Of a stretch of 64,000 nt of DNA, positions 1-8,168 are shown in pieces. The stretch lies in NCBI GenBank assembly GCA_017306015.1, contig JAFKJK010000025.1:1-64000 (forward strand), given 5' to 3'. A model generated the notes under the pieces. That model ran no database searches, was not told the origin of the DNA, and saw only the letters and a list, made by a program, of their open reading frames with translations. The stretch comes from Propionibacteriaceae bacterium (lineage in GTDB: Bacteria; Actinomycetota; Actinomycetes; Propionibacteriales; Propionibacteriaceae). Within the stretch, counting starts at the first letter, position 1; each line of letters opens with the position of its first letter. Made by a program: the position numbers and the translations under genes.

Positions 1-42
1 GGTCAGCGTCGACCTCCTGGCCCATCCCCGCACCCTCCGATC

Positions 43-58
43 CTGAGAGCGCTCTCAG
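43..58. promoter_or_regulatory. LacI-family-type operator palindrome
   Basis: A perfect 16-bp palindrome, CTGAGAGCGCTCTCAG. It has the central CG and GAGC/GCTC arms typical of operators for actinobacterial LacI-family sugar repressors such as CebR. A Shine-Dalgarno AGGAGG lies on the minus strand at 13-18. The regulated gene therefore probably starts just outside the left edge, reading leftwards; its coding sequence is not visible, so the target (likely sugar uptake or a glycosidase) is inferred. Confidence 0.6.
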
Positions 59-165
59 CACACCACCAATCGTCCGCCAAGTCAAGGGGTTCTCGGGCGC
101 GATCCAGGCGTGCTTCAGGGGAGACCCCCATACCCTGATCGCACGCCCCCGCATTGAATGGAGTC

Positions 166-1380
166 GTGACCGACCGCCTGCCCGTGCTCAGCCGTCCCCG
201 TGAGGGTGCGGTGATCGCGGGCGTGTGCGCCGGGCTCGCCCGGCGGCTCGGCGTCGAACCCAAGGTCCTGCGGATCATCGCCGTCGTCTCGGCGATCGCG
301 TTCGGCGGTCTGGGCGCCGCGCTGTACCTCGCCGGCATGCTGCTGCTCCCCCGTGACAACGAACAGCTCTCGCCGCTCGCTCGCACCCTGCCCTTCACCC
401 GGCGGTGGCCGCGCTGGGTGGTGGTGGCCGGCGTGATCGCCCTCCTCGTCCTGATCAACTGGGGCTCCGGCGCCGGACCGGCGTTCGTCCCGCTGACGAT
501 CATCGGTGTGGTGGTCTGGGCGGCCACCCGCAAGCACGGACGGCCGACGTCCGCGGCCGAGCCGACACCGTTCGAGCGGGCGGCGGACGCGTGGCGCGTC
601 CGGCTCGCCGAGCAGCAGGTCCCCGGCTTCGAACTCCCCGCCGGCGGCGTCCCCGGCCCCAGCGCGCCCGGCCCCGGCCCGTCGACCGGCCAGCCGACCT
701 GGCAGCAGCCGTACACCGACCCGTCAGACCGGTTCGTCAGCGACAACCCCCTGCCGGTGGCGCTCGCCCCGGCTCCGCGGCGCAGCTGGCGGCTGTGGGG
801 CCTCGGTCTCGCCCTGGTCGGCGCGTTCACCCTTGCCGTGGCCGTGGCGAGCACCTTCTTCGGCCTCCCCGGCACCCCGGTCGCCTACGCGTCCGCCGTG
901 CTGGCGGCGCTCGGCACGACCGCGCTGGTGGCGACCCGGGCAGGACGCCCGCCGCTGCTGGTCCCGGCCACGGTGATCGCTGCCCTGGTGCTCGGCGGGC
1001 TGGTGGCGTCCCCCCAGATCCACAGCCAGGGCACGGTCGGGGACGTCAGCGCTCGCTACACCTCCGCCGCCCAGCTGCCACCGCGGATCGACGTCCTCGC
1101 CGGCGACGCGGACGTCGACCTCAGCCGGCTCACCCTGACCGGCACGCATGAACTGGCCATCCACGTCCGCGCCGGCGACGTTCGGCTCACCCTGCCGCAG
1201 TCGGTCGCGTCCTCGGTGGACTGGGACGTCTCGGCGGGCAGCGTCACGGTCGGCGGCGTCAAGCAGAGCGGATCGGGGCTGGGCCAGACCGGCGGGATGG
1301 CGCACACGCCGAACCCGTCCACAGGCGAGGTGAGGATCACCGTGGACGTCGATCTCGGCGACCTCGAGGTGAATCCATGA
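166..1380 (+). CDS. PspC-domain membrane protein with C-terminal beta-rich domain
   Basis: The product is a membrane protein of about 404 aa. A PspC domain lies at residues 5-65 (ending in a membrane segment and LLLPRD), followed by further hydrophobic segments around 85-125 and 205-285. The C-terminal stretch of about 100 residues is rich in short beta strands (IDVLAGDADVDLS) and resembles the toast-rack sensor domains found behind PspC. Such proteins are membrane-stress or envelope sensors; the function here is inferred. GTG 166 is chosen because the PspC domain begins a few residues later. TTG 154 is an alternative, and neither has a clear ribosome-binding site. The gene overlaps the next by 4 nt (ATGA). 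Confidence 0.75.
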   Translation: MTDRLPVLSRPREGAVIAGVCAGLARRLGVEPKVLRIIAVVSAIAFGGLGAALYLAGMLLLPRDNEQLSPLARTLPFTRRWPRWVVVAGVIALLVLINWGSGAGPAFVPLTIIGVVVWAATRKHGRPTSAAEPTPFERAADAWRVRLAEQQVPGFELPAGGVPGPSAPGPGPSTGQPTWQQPYTDPSDRFVSDNPLPVALAPAPRRSWRLWGLGLALVGAFTLAVAVASTFFGLPGTPVAYASAVLAALGTTALVATRAGRPPLLVPATVIAALVLGGLVASPQIHSQGTVGDVSARYTSAAQLPPRIDVLAGDADVDLSRLTLTGTHELAIHVRAGDVRLTLPQSVASSVDWDVSAGSVTVGGVKQSGSGLGQTGGMAHTPNPSTGEVRITVDVDLGDLEVNP

Positions 1381-1550
1381 GGACCGATCGGACGGCCTTC
1401 GCCGTCGGCATCTCGGCGCTGCTGCTGGCGGGGCTGGGGCTGTGGTCGGCCTGGGGACAGATCGACTGGCGCGTGGTGGGCTTCCTGGTCCCGGCCGCGC
1501 TGGTGGTCATCGGCGTTGGCATGCTCCTGCTCAGCCAGCGCAGGAACTGA
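1377..1550 (+). CDS. small two-helix membrane protein
   Basis: A 57-aa ORF starting on an ATGA overlap with the PspC gene upstream, so it is translationally coupled. It has two hydrophobic segments (about residues 8-24 and 33-52) and a basic C-terminal tail (SQRRN). I do not recognise a family. Its position between two PspC-domain genes suggests it belongs to the same envelope-stress cluster. It is too short to be called by length-limited gene finders. Confidence 0.7.
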   Translation: MRTDRTAFAVGISALLLAGLGLWSAWGQIDWRVVGFLVPAALVVIGVGMLLLSQRRN

Positions 1551-1584
1551 CTTCAGCAACGTGAACAACGAGAGAGGAACAACC

Positions 1585-1845
1585 ATGAAACAGCAACTGA
1601 CCCGTTCGTCCGACAAGCTGATTGCCGGTGTGTGCAGTGGCGTAGCCCGCTCCTTCGGGATCGACACCACCATCGTCCGCGTCGTCTGGGCGCTCGCGTC
1701 CTGCTTCTTCTTCGTGCCGGTGGCGCTGTACGCGGTGCTGTGGCTCGTGCTGCCGATCGACGGCGGCGGGACCGGCATCGACGACCTGAAGAGGACGTTC
1801 TCCAGCACCGGCGGCAGCACTCCTCCCCCGGACGACTACCGCTGA
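1585..1845 (+). CDS. small PspC-domain protein
   Basis: An 86-aa protein made almost entirely of a PspC domain: LTRSSDKLIAGVCSGVARSF, then a membrane segment ending in LWLVLPIDG, and a short polar tail ending in PPPDDYR. ATG 1585 is preceded by GAGAGGAAC, a plausible ribosome-binding site. The longer in-frame extension back to 1516 runs across the intergenic region and lacks family similarity. It is the third gene of a PspC cluster, likely linked to envelope-stress sensing. Confidence 0.85.
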   Translation: MKQQLTRSSDKLIAGVCSGVARSFGIDTTIVRVVWALASCFFFVPVALYAVLWLVLPIDGGGTGIDDLKRTFSSTGGSTPPPDDYR

Positions 1846-1854
1846 ACCAAGATC

Positions 1855-1901
1855 GGAACCGTCCCCATCACCGACCACTGAACCGGAATGGGGACGGTTC
1901 C
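1855..1901. terminator. inverted repeat between convergent genes
   Basis: A 14-bp perfect inverted repeat (GGAACCGTCCCCAT at 1855-1868 and its complement at 1888-1901, 19-nt loop) fills the gap between the converging pspC and guaA genes. It could end transcription from both sides. TGAACC motifs at 1843 and 1879 and the GTCCCC core tie it to the small palindromic repeat family found elsewhere in the window. Confidence 0.6.
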
Positions 1902-1909
1902 ATCACGGG

Positions 1910-3463
1910 TCACTCCCACTCGATGGTGCCGGGTGGCTTGCTGGTCACGTCCAGCACCACGCGGTTCACCTCGGGCACCTCATTGGTGATTCGGGTGCTG
2001 ATCCGCTCCAGCAGCTCGTAGGGCAGCCGGCTCCAGTCGGCCGTCATCGCGTCCTCGCTGGACACCGGACGCAGCACGATCGGGTGCCCGTAGCTGCGGC
2101 CGTCCCCCTGGACGCCGACCGAGCGGACGTCGGCCAGCAGCACCACCGGGAACTGCCAGATCTCGCCGTCCAGGCCGGCCGCGGTGGTCTCGGCCCGGAC
2201 GATCGCATCCGCCGCGCGGAGGATCCGAAGCCGCTCGGCGTCCACGGCTCCGACGATCCGGATGCCCAGCCCCGGCCCCGGGAACGGATGCCGTCCGACG
2301 ATGTGCTCGGGCAGGCCCAGCTGGCGGCCCACCTCGCGGACCTCGTCCTTGAACAGCGTGCGCAGCGGCTCGATCAGCCGGAACTGCAGGTCGTCGGGCA
2401 GCCCACCCACGTTGTGGTGGCTCTTGATGTTGGCCGCACCCTCGCCGCCCCCCGACTCCACGACGTCCGGGTAGAGCGTGCCCTGGACGAGGTACTCGAT
2501 CGGGCCTTCGGCGTTGATCTTGCGGGCCTCGTCCTCGAACGTCCGGATGAACTCCCGGCCGATGATCTTGCGCTTGGTCTCCGGGTCGCTGACGCCGGCG
2601 AGCGCGCCGAGGAATCGTTCCTGCTCGTTCGCGACGACCAGCTTCACTCCGGTGGACGCCACGAAGTCGCGCTCGACCCGTTCCGCCTCGCCCTCGCGGA
2701 GCAGCCCGTGGTCGACGAAGACGCAGGTGAGCTGGTCGCCGATCGCCCGCTGCACGAGCGCGGCGGCCACTGCGGAGTCGACGCCGCCCGACAGCGCGCA
2801 GAGCACCCGGGCATCGCCCACCTCGGCGCGGATCCGGGTGACCTGCTCGTCGGCGATGTTCGCCGACGTCCAGGTCGGCCGGCAACCCGCGATGTCGTAC
2901 AGGAAGTGGGTCAGCACCTCCTGGCCGTGCTCCGAATGCAGCACCTCCGGGTGCCACTGGACGCCGGCGAGCCGCCGGGTGCCGTCCTCGAACGCCGCGA
3001 CGGTGGCCCGCGACGACCGCGCGTTGACCGTGAAGCCGGACGGGGCCGCGACCACCTCGTCCCCGTGGGACATCCAGGACGTCAGGTACGCCGGCAGGCC
3101 GGCCAGCAGCCGTCCGGGCTCCAGCACCTCGACCGTGCTTCGGCCGTACTCGCGCTGGCCGGTGCGAGCGACCGTCCCGCCGAGGGCCTGCGCCATCGCC
3201 ATGAAGCCGTAGCAGATGCCGAACACCGGGACGTCGGCCTCCAGCAGGGACGCGTCCAGTTGCGGAGCCCCCGGCTCGTACACCGAACTCGGTCCGCCGG
3301 AGAGGATCACCGCCTTCGGCGCGCGGGCGAGGACGTCGGCCACCGGCATCGTGTGCGGCACGATCTCGGAGTACACGCGGGCCTCGCGGACGCGGCGGGC
3401 GATCAACTGGGCGTACTGCGCCCCGTAGTCAACCACCAGCACCAGGTCGTGATCCGCAGCCAT
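1910..3463 (-). CDS. guaA: GMP synthase (glutamine-hydrolysing)
   Basis: GMP synthase of 517 aa, converting XMP to GMP with glutamine as nitrogen donor (last step of GMP synthesis). The N-terminal class I glutamine amidotransferase domain has the nucleophile Cys84 in GICYGF and a downstream HPE. It is followed by the ATP pyrophosphatase P-loop SGGVDS near residue 225 and the dimerisation domain ending in KPPGTIEWE. The start at 3463 fits the family N-terminus and lies 7 nt after a -10-like TAGACT (minus strand, 3471-3476), suggesting a leaderless mRNA. An in-frame extension to 3691 runs through the metY promoter and is rejected. The partner guaB is at 14.3 kb. Confidence 0.97.
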   Translation of the reverse strand: MAADHDLVLVVDYGAQYAQLIARRVREARVYSEIVPHTMPVADVLARAPKAVILSGGPSSVYEPGAPQLDASLLEADVPVFGICYGFMAMAQALGGTVARTGQREYGRSTVEVLEPGRLLAGLPAYLTSWMSHGDEVVAAPSGFTVNARSSRATVAAFEDGTRRLAGVQWHPEVLHSEHGQEVLTHFLYDIAGCRPTWTSANIADEQVTRIRAEVGDARVLCALSGGVDSAVAAALVQRAIGDQLTCVFVDHGLLREGEAERVERDFVASTGVKLVVANEQERFLGALAGVSDPETKRKIIGREFIRTFEDEARKINAEGPIEYLVQGTLYPDVVESGGGEGAANIKSHHNVGGLPDDLQFRLIEPLRTLFKDEVREVGRQLGLPEHIVGRHPFPGPGLGIRIVGAVDAERLRILRAADAIVRAETTAAGLDGEIWQFPVVLLADVRSVGVQGDGRSYGHPIVLRPVSSEDAMTADWSRLPYELLERISTRITNEVPEVNRVVLDVTSKPPGTIEWE

Positions 3464-3528
3464 AGCGGTGAGTCTAGGGCCGCGCCGCCGCCGGGACGCC
3501 CCCGCGTCCGCCCAAGCGGTGGGACGGA

Positions 3529-3555
3529 GTGTATACACGTACGTACACTGGTGTA
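3529..3555. promoter_or_regulatory. dyad-rich putative operator/promoter upstream of metY
   Basis: An AT-richer island in the guaA-metY intergenic region. It holds the perfect palindrome GTGTATACAC (3529-3538) followed by TACAC-TG-GTGTA (3544-3555), so GTGTA/TACAC half-sites recur on nearly one helix face. The arrangement suggests a repressor or activator site for the metY-cysK sulfur genes. The cognate regulator is not identifiable here. Confidence 0.45.
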
Positions 3556-3626
3556 TGTTCTTCTTCACCGGGCGCGGAGCCCGAACCGTCCGGCCACGGA
3601 CGAACACGAAAACAGGAGCAACCCGA

Positions 3627-4910
3627 ATGTCGCTACACCCAGACACCCTGGCCGTCCACGCCGGGCAGGAGGAGGCCGACCCGGCCACCAACTCCCGGGC
3701 CGTGCCGATCTACCAGACCACCAGCTACGTCTTCAACGACACCGAGCACGCCGCCGACCTGTTCGCGCTGCGGGTGCCGGGCAACATCTACACCCGGATC
3801 ATGAACCCGACCCAGTCGGTGTTCGAGACCCGGATCAACGCCCTCGAGGGCGGGGTCGGCGCACTGGCGACCGCGTCCGGCTCGGCCGCGGTCACGTACG
3901 CGGTGCTCAACCTCACCTACGCCGGGGACAACATCGTGGCCCTGTCCACCCTGTACGGCGGCACCTACGCGCTGTTCGCCCACACGCTGCCGCAGTTCGG
4001 CATCGAGGTGCGCTTCGTCGACCCGGAGAAGCCGGAGGATCTGGCGTCCGTGGTGGACGAGAAGACCAAGCTCGTGTTCGGCGAGACCATCGGCAACCCG
4101 GCGATCAACGTGATCGACCTGGACGCGTGGGCCGACGCCGCGCACGCCCTCGGCCTGCCGTTGGTCGTCGACAACACCGTGCCCACTCCGCTGCTGGCGC
4201 GAGTCTTCGACCACGGCGCCGACATCGCCGTCCACGCCGCGACCAAGTACATCGGCGGCCACGGCACCTCGATCGGCGGCGTGATCGTCGACTCGGGAAA
4301 GTTCGACTGGGCCGCGCACGCCGACCGTTTCCCCGGCCTCACCGCGCCCGACGGCGCCTACCACGGCGTGGTCTGGACGGACGCCGCCGGCCCGGCCGCC
4401 TACATCATCCGGGCCCGGACGGTGCTGCTGCGGAACACCGGCGCGGCCGTCTCGCCGTTCAACTCGTGGCTGTTCCTGCAGGGGCTGGAGACCCTGCACC
4501 TGCGGATGGAGCGGCACTCCGAGAACGCCCTCGCGGTCGCGAAGCACCTCGAAGCCCACGACAAGGTGGCCTGGGTCAATTACCCCGGGCTGGACTCGTC
4601 CCCGTACAAGGCGGTGGCTGACCGGGTGCTCACCGGCCGCGGCTACGGCGGCGTCCTCGCCTTCGGGCTGAAGGCCGGACGGGAGGCCGGCGCGAAGTTC
4701 ATCGAGTCGCTGGAACTGTTCAGCCACCTGGCCAACATCGGCGACACCAAGTCCCTCGCCATCCACAACGCGACCACGACCCACAGCCAGCTGACCGAAG
4801 AGGAACTCGTCGCCGCCGGCGTCGCACCGGAGATGGTTCGCCTCAGCGTGGGTATCGAGAACGTCGACGACCTGATCGCCGATCTCGACCAGGCGCTCGC
4901 CGGACTCTGA
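3627..4910 (+). CDS. metY: O-acetylhomoserine sulfhydrylase (Cys/Met PLP enzyme)
   Basis: A 427-aa PLP-dependent enzyme of the gamma family. It is predicted to make homocysteine (or methionine directly) from O-acetylhomoserine and sulfide. The PLP-binding lysine is K207 in HAATKYIGG, and NIYTRIMNPT near residue 53 is a phosphate-binding motif. The length is typical for MetY, longer than cystathionine gamma-synthase. ATG 3627 has an upstream CAGGAG. An in-frame extension to 3468 crosses the dyad region and is not used. It lies 28 nt upstream of cysK, so the two form a sulfur-assimilation unit. Confidence 0.92.
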   Translation: MSLHPDTLAVHAGQEEADPATNSRAVPIYQTTSYVFNDTEHAADLFALRVPGNIYTRIMNPTQSVFETRINALEGGVGALATASGSAAVTYAVLNLTYAGDNIVALSTLYGGTYALFAHTLPQFGIEVRFVDPEKPEDLASVVDEKTKLVFGETIGNPAINVIDLDAWADAAHALGLPLVVDNTVPTPLLARVFDHGADIAVHAATKYIGGHGTSIGGVIVDSGKFDWAAHADRFPGLTAPDGAYHGVVWTDAAGPAAYIIRARTVLLRNTGAAVSPFNSWLFLQGLETLHLRMERHSENALAVAKHLEAHDKVAWVNYPGLDSSPYKAVADRVLTGRGYGGVLAFGLKAGREAGAKFIESLELFSHLANIGDTKSLAIHNATTTHSQLTEEELVAAGVAPEMVRLSVGIENVDDLIADLDQALAGL

Positions 4911-4938
4911 ACACACCACCACACAAGGAGCAATCGCA

Positions 4939-5871
4939 ATGACCTACTTCGAGGACGCAACCAAGCTGATCGGACGCACGCCGCTGGTCAGGATCAATCG
5001 CCTCTACGGCGACTCCCAGGCGATCGTGCTGGCGAAGCTGGAGTTCTACAACCCGGCCAACTCCGTCAAGGACCGGATCGGGGTGGCGATCATCGACGCC
5101 GCCGAGGCGGACGGGTCGCTGCAGCCGGGTGGCACCATCGTCGAGGCGACCTCGGGCAACACCGGCATCGCGCTCGCCTTCGTCGGCGCGGCCCGGGGCT
5201 ACCGGGTGATCCTCGCGATGCCCGACACCATGAGCAAGGAGCGGCGGGCACTGCTCCGGGCGTTCGGGGCCGAGCTGGTGCTGACCCCGGGCGCCGAAGG
5301 TATGAAGGGTGCGGTGGCCCGCTCGGAGCAGATCGCCGCGGAGACTCCCGGCGCGATCCTGGCCAGGCAGTTCGCCAATCCGGCCAACGTGGAGATCCAC
5401 CGCAAGACCACCGCGGAGGAGATCTGGAAGGACACGGACGGCGGCGTCGACATCGTCGTCGCGGGCGTGGGCACGGGCGGCACGATCACCGGTGTCGGCC
5501 AGGTGCTCAAGGAGCGCAAGCCTGAGGTGAGGATCGTGGCGGTGGAGCCGGCCGAGTCGCCGCTGCTGTCGGGCGGCCAGCCCGGCCCGCACAAGATCCA
5601 GGGCATCGGGGCGAACTTCATCCCCGAGATCCTCGACCGCTCGGTGATCGACGAGGTGCTGCCGCAGACCTCGGAGACCGCCGTCGAGTGGGCCCGCCGC
5701 GCCGCCCGCGAGGAGGGGCTGCTGGTCGGGATCTCGTCCGGCGCCGCCCTGGCTGCTGCCGGCGAACTCGCCGCCCGTCCGGAGAACGCCGGCAAGACGA
5801 TCGTCGTGGTCATCCCGTCCTTCGGGGAGCGCTACCTGTCCACCATCCTGTACGCCGACCTGCTCGACTGA
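4939..5871 (+). CDS. cysK: cysteine synthase A
   Basis: A 310-aa O-acetylserine sulfhydrylase making cysteine from O-acetylserine and sulfide. The PLP lysine is K44 in NSVKDRIG, the TSGNTG substrate loop is near residue 70, and GTGGT near residue 178 binds the PLP phosphate. It starts at ATG with AAGGAG upstream and shares an operon with metY. A strong hairpin follows 18 nt after the stop. Confidence 0.96.
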   Translation: MTYFEDATKLIGRTPLVRINRLYGDSQAIVLAKLEFYNPANSVKDRIGVAIIDAAEADGSLQPGGTIVEATSGNTGIALAFVGAARGYRVILAMPDTMSKERRALLRAFGAELVLTPGAEGMKGAVARSEQIAAETPGAILARQFANPANVEIHRKTTAEEIWKDTDGGVDIVVAGVGTGGTITGVGQVLKERKPEVRIVAVEPAESPLLSGGQPGPHKIQGIGANFIPEILDRSVIDEVLPQTSETAVEWARRAAREEGLLVGISSGAALAAAGELAARPENAGKTIVVVIPSFGERYLSTILYADLLD

Positions 5872-5889
5872 TCAGTCACCCCCACGACG

Positions 5890-5922
5890 CCGGCCCCGTC
5901 CCCGCTCCTGGGGCGGGGCCGG
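5890..5922 (+). terminator. rho-independent-like hairpin after cysK
   Basis: A 9-bp GC stem, CCGGCCCCG at 5890-5898 pairing with 5914-5922, with further CCCC/GGGG pairing inside the loop. It lies just downstream of cysK. There is no U-tract, which is common for actinobacterial terminators. Confidence 0.65.
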
Positions 5923-6001
5923 TCCGCGTCCTGGCCCGCTCGGCTTGCTGCTAGACGAACGTCGTTGTGACGCCGTTTGGCGCAAGCAGCGTCGGACTGT
6001 G

Positions 6002-6994
6002 CTAGATGTACTGACCGGGGACGTTGGTCAAGCGGGTGAGGGGTGGCTTGTTCTCGCAGGCTGAGTGGGGCCTGTGGTGATTGTAGGTGTGGAGCCAGGC
6101 GGGTAGGGCTGCTCGTCGTTCGGTCTCGCTGGGATAGTGGCGGGCGTATCCCCAGCCGTCGGCGAGGGTCTTGTGGAAGCGTTCGATCTTGCCGTTGGTC
6201 TGCGGCCGGTAGGGCCGGGTCTTCTTCACGGTGATGCCGAGTTCCTCGAGGCAAACCTGGTGCCACAGGTTCGATCTGTAGGCCGATCCGTTGTCGGACA
6301 GGACTCGCTCGACGGTGACGCCACGTTCGGCGAACCAGGCGACAGCACCGCGGAGTACGGCGACCGCGGTCGGGGCGGTCTCGTCGTCGTGAACCTCGGC
6401 GTAGGCGACGCGGGAGTAGTCATCGATCACGGTGTGTACGAACGCGTGGCCCATCTTGGGGTTGTGGTGGTCGTTGCGGGGCTTGCCAGGAGTGGCAGCC
6501 CGGTTCTGGTCGCCTTGTTGGCGGCCCACGAACCGCCATCCGCCACCATCGGGAATGTTGCCGAGCTTCTTCACATCGACATGGATCAGCGATCCGGGAT
6601 GGGGATGCTCGTAACGGCGGACAGGCTCGCCGGTGGCACGATCCACGTGGCTGAGCCGGTTCAGCCGGCAACGGACCAGGATCTGGTGTGCCGTTGAGGG
6701 TGCCACCTTGACCCGGGCGGCCAGCTGGACCGGGCCCTCCCGAAGACGTAACCGCAGGCTCACCAACCGCTTCGTGACCTTGAGCGGAGTCCTGTTCGGG
6801 CTCGAACGCGGACGTGATGACCGGTCCTCCATCATTCGGTCCCCGGCCAAATAGCGGTCCACCCAGCGTTTCACCGTCGGCCAGGAGCACTGAAAGCGGG
6901 CAGCCACCTCGCTGATCGGGTAGCCGTCCTCGACAACAAGCCGGGCCACGATCAAGCGATGGCGAGGGGTCAGGGCTGCATTAGCGTGAGACAC
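6002..6994 (-). CDS. IS481-family transposase
   Basis: A 330-aa DDE transposase. The N-terminal helix-turn-helix region (about residues 10-50, including CSWPTVKRWVDRYL) recognises the ends. The rve catalytic core has D140 in LIHVDVKKLG, D234 in VLSDNGSAY and E271 in GKIERFHK. Start GTG 6994 matches the family N-terminus; an in-frame extension to 7069 stays inside the IS but adds no known domain. The TAG stop lies outside the terminal repeat, in the target duplication, so the target site supplies the stop codon. Confidence 0.93.
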   Translation of the reverse strand: MSHANAALTPRHRLIVARLVVEDGYPISEVAARFQCSWPTVKRWVDRYLAGDRMMEDRSSRPRSSPNRTPLKVTKRLVSLRLRLREGPVQLAARVKVAPSTAHQILVRCRLNRLSHVDRATGEPVRRYEHPHPGSLIHVDVKKLGNIPDGGGWRFVGRQQGDQNRAATPGKPRNDHHNPKMGHAFVHTVIDDYSRVAYAEVHDDETAPTAVAVLRGAVAWFAERGVTVERVLSDNGSAYRSNLWHQVCLEELGITVKKTRPYRPQTNGKIERFHKTLADGWGYARHYPSETERRAALPAWLHTYNHHRPHSACENKPPLTRLTNVPGQYI

Positions 6995-7117
6995 GGGAGG
7001 ACCTTTCCGATCGAGCGAACCTTGAGCAGTTCCACTCAACCGCGGAAGGTCCTCCCTCCCCTTCACCAATCAGACCGTGTCGTCACAGTTCCTCAACCAA
7101 CCTGTCCGGTCAGTACA
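6007..7117 (-). mobile_element. complete IS481-family insertion sequence
   Basis: An 1111-bp element. Both ends begin TGTACTGACCGG, and imperfect terminal inverted repeats extend to about 26 bp. It is bounded by a perfect 6-bp target duplication GCTAGA (6001-6006 and 7118-7123), with the core CTAG that IS481 elements prefer. It carries one intact transposase gene on the minus strand. It sits between the cysK terminator and the chorismate mutase gene and breaks no recognisable gene. The clean ends and intact ORF point to a recent, potentially active insertion. Confidence 0.92.
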
Positions 7118-7325
7118 GCTAGACGGTGGTTGTCATTCCGCCCGCATCCAGGCCCAGAACCACGTCCAGCTAGCACGACGCCGAATCGGCCGAGACCGAG
7201 CCGCTGACAACAACCACGAACTGGCACCGAAGGTGAGGCGGGCACGCCACTCGGCGCAGCCAGCGCGCCCGGATGGGGCCGCGCAGTAGGCGGAGATCGG
7301 TGGATCCGGGCTTAGGCTGTGGGCC

Positions 7326-7610
7326 GTGCAGAGCGATCCGGAACTCCAGCGGCTGCGCGGGTCGATCGACAACCTCGACGCCGCGATCATCTGCCTGCTC
7401 GCCGAGCGGTTCAAGATCACCCAGCAGGTCGGACGGTTGAAGAAGGACCGCGGCCTGGCCCCCGCCGATCCCGAGCGCGAGGTGGAGCAGATCGCCCGGC
7501 TCCGCCGGCTGGCCGAGAGCGCGAACCTCGACCCGGAGTTCGCCGAGAAGTGGCTGGCGTTCGTCGTCGAGGAAGTCGTCCGGCACCACGAGGCGATCGC
7601 GGCGGAGTAG
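7326..7610 (+). CDS. chorismate mutase (AroQ class)
   Basis: A 94-aa all-helical protein matching the AroQ chorismate mutase fold. It should convert chorismate to prephenate for Phe/Tyr synthesis. The pattern LRGSIDNLDAAIICLLAERF, then an LKK segment and PEREVEQIARL, is typical. The GTG start lies 7 nt after a -10-like TAGGCT (7313-7318) with no ribosome-binding site, which suggests a leaderless message. Confidence 0.9.
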   Translation: MQSDPELQRLRGSIDNLDAAIICLLAERFKITQQVGRLKKDRGLAPADPEREVEQIARLRRLAESANLDPEFAEKWLAFVVEEVVRHHEAIAAE

Positions 7611-7649
7611 GCCCGGGCGGCTGTCGGAGGCGCGCGCTAGCGTCCTGTC

Positions 7650-8090
7650 ATGGACGCACGAATGAACTTCATCACCCTCTCCGTCGAGGATCTGGCGGCG
7701 AGCCGGCGCTTCTACGTCGACGGGCTGGGCTGGCAACCGGTGATGGACAACGAGGGCATCGTGATGGTGCCGCTGTCGCCGACCCTGGTGCTGTCGCTGT
7801 GGGCCGCCGACGGTTTCGAGGAGGAGGTCGGCCCGATCCGCCGCGGCGACGGCATCGTGGGCATCACCCTGGCCCACAATCTGCCGACTCCACAGGACGT
7901 CGACCGGGTGCTCGCCGAGGCGGTCGCAGCGGGCGCCGTCCTCACCGGGCCGGCCCAGCAGCGGGTCTGGGGCGGCTACTCCGGCTACTTCGCCGATCCG
8001 GACGGCTACCGGTGGGAGGTCGCCTACAACCCGGATCCGGTGGGGGTCGAGCTGATGGTGAACTCGGGGCTGCTCGACGATCCGCACTGA
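7650..8090 (+). CDS. VOC (glyoxalase/bleomycin resistance) family protein
   Basis: A 146-aa vicinal oxygen chelate protein. It opens with FITLSVEDLAASRRFYVDGL and ends with YFADPDGYRWEVAYNP, the two paired beta-alpha-beta modules of the family. Substrate unknown. ATG 7650 follows TAGCGT (7638-7643) by 6 nt, a leaderless arrangement. It is probably transcribed separately from the chorismate mutase gene. Confidence 0.88.
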   Translation: MDARMNFITLSVEDLAASRRFYVDGLGWQPVMDNEGIVMVPLSPTLVLSLWAADGFEEEVGPIRRGDGIVGITLAHNLPTPQDVDRVLAEAVAAGAVLTGPAQQRVWGGYSGYFADPDGYRWEVAYNPDPVGVELMVNSGLLDDPH

Positions 8091-8168
8091 CGGGGGCCGG
8101 CCGCCCGATCGACTTCCCGGCCCGGACGCAGGAGTGTGGCCGGAGCCGGCGGCAGGCTTCGGCCGGAC

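Noticed and set aside
3..875. Long minus-strand ORF opposite the first PspC gene
   Set aside because: Arg/Ser/Pro-rich shadow of the plus-strand coding frame in GC-rich DNA, with no domain or signal; PspC motifs on the other strand are clear.
3464..3626. SAM or T-box riboswitch upstream of metY
   Set aside because: No conserved GGCAACC-type core or long structured leader; the region is better explained by short operator dyads.
5930..6000. Gene fragment interrupted by the IS481 insertion
   Set aside because: Joining the flanks (5930-6006 to 7124-7325) gives no recognisable reading frame; the insertion appears intergenic.
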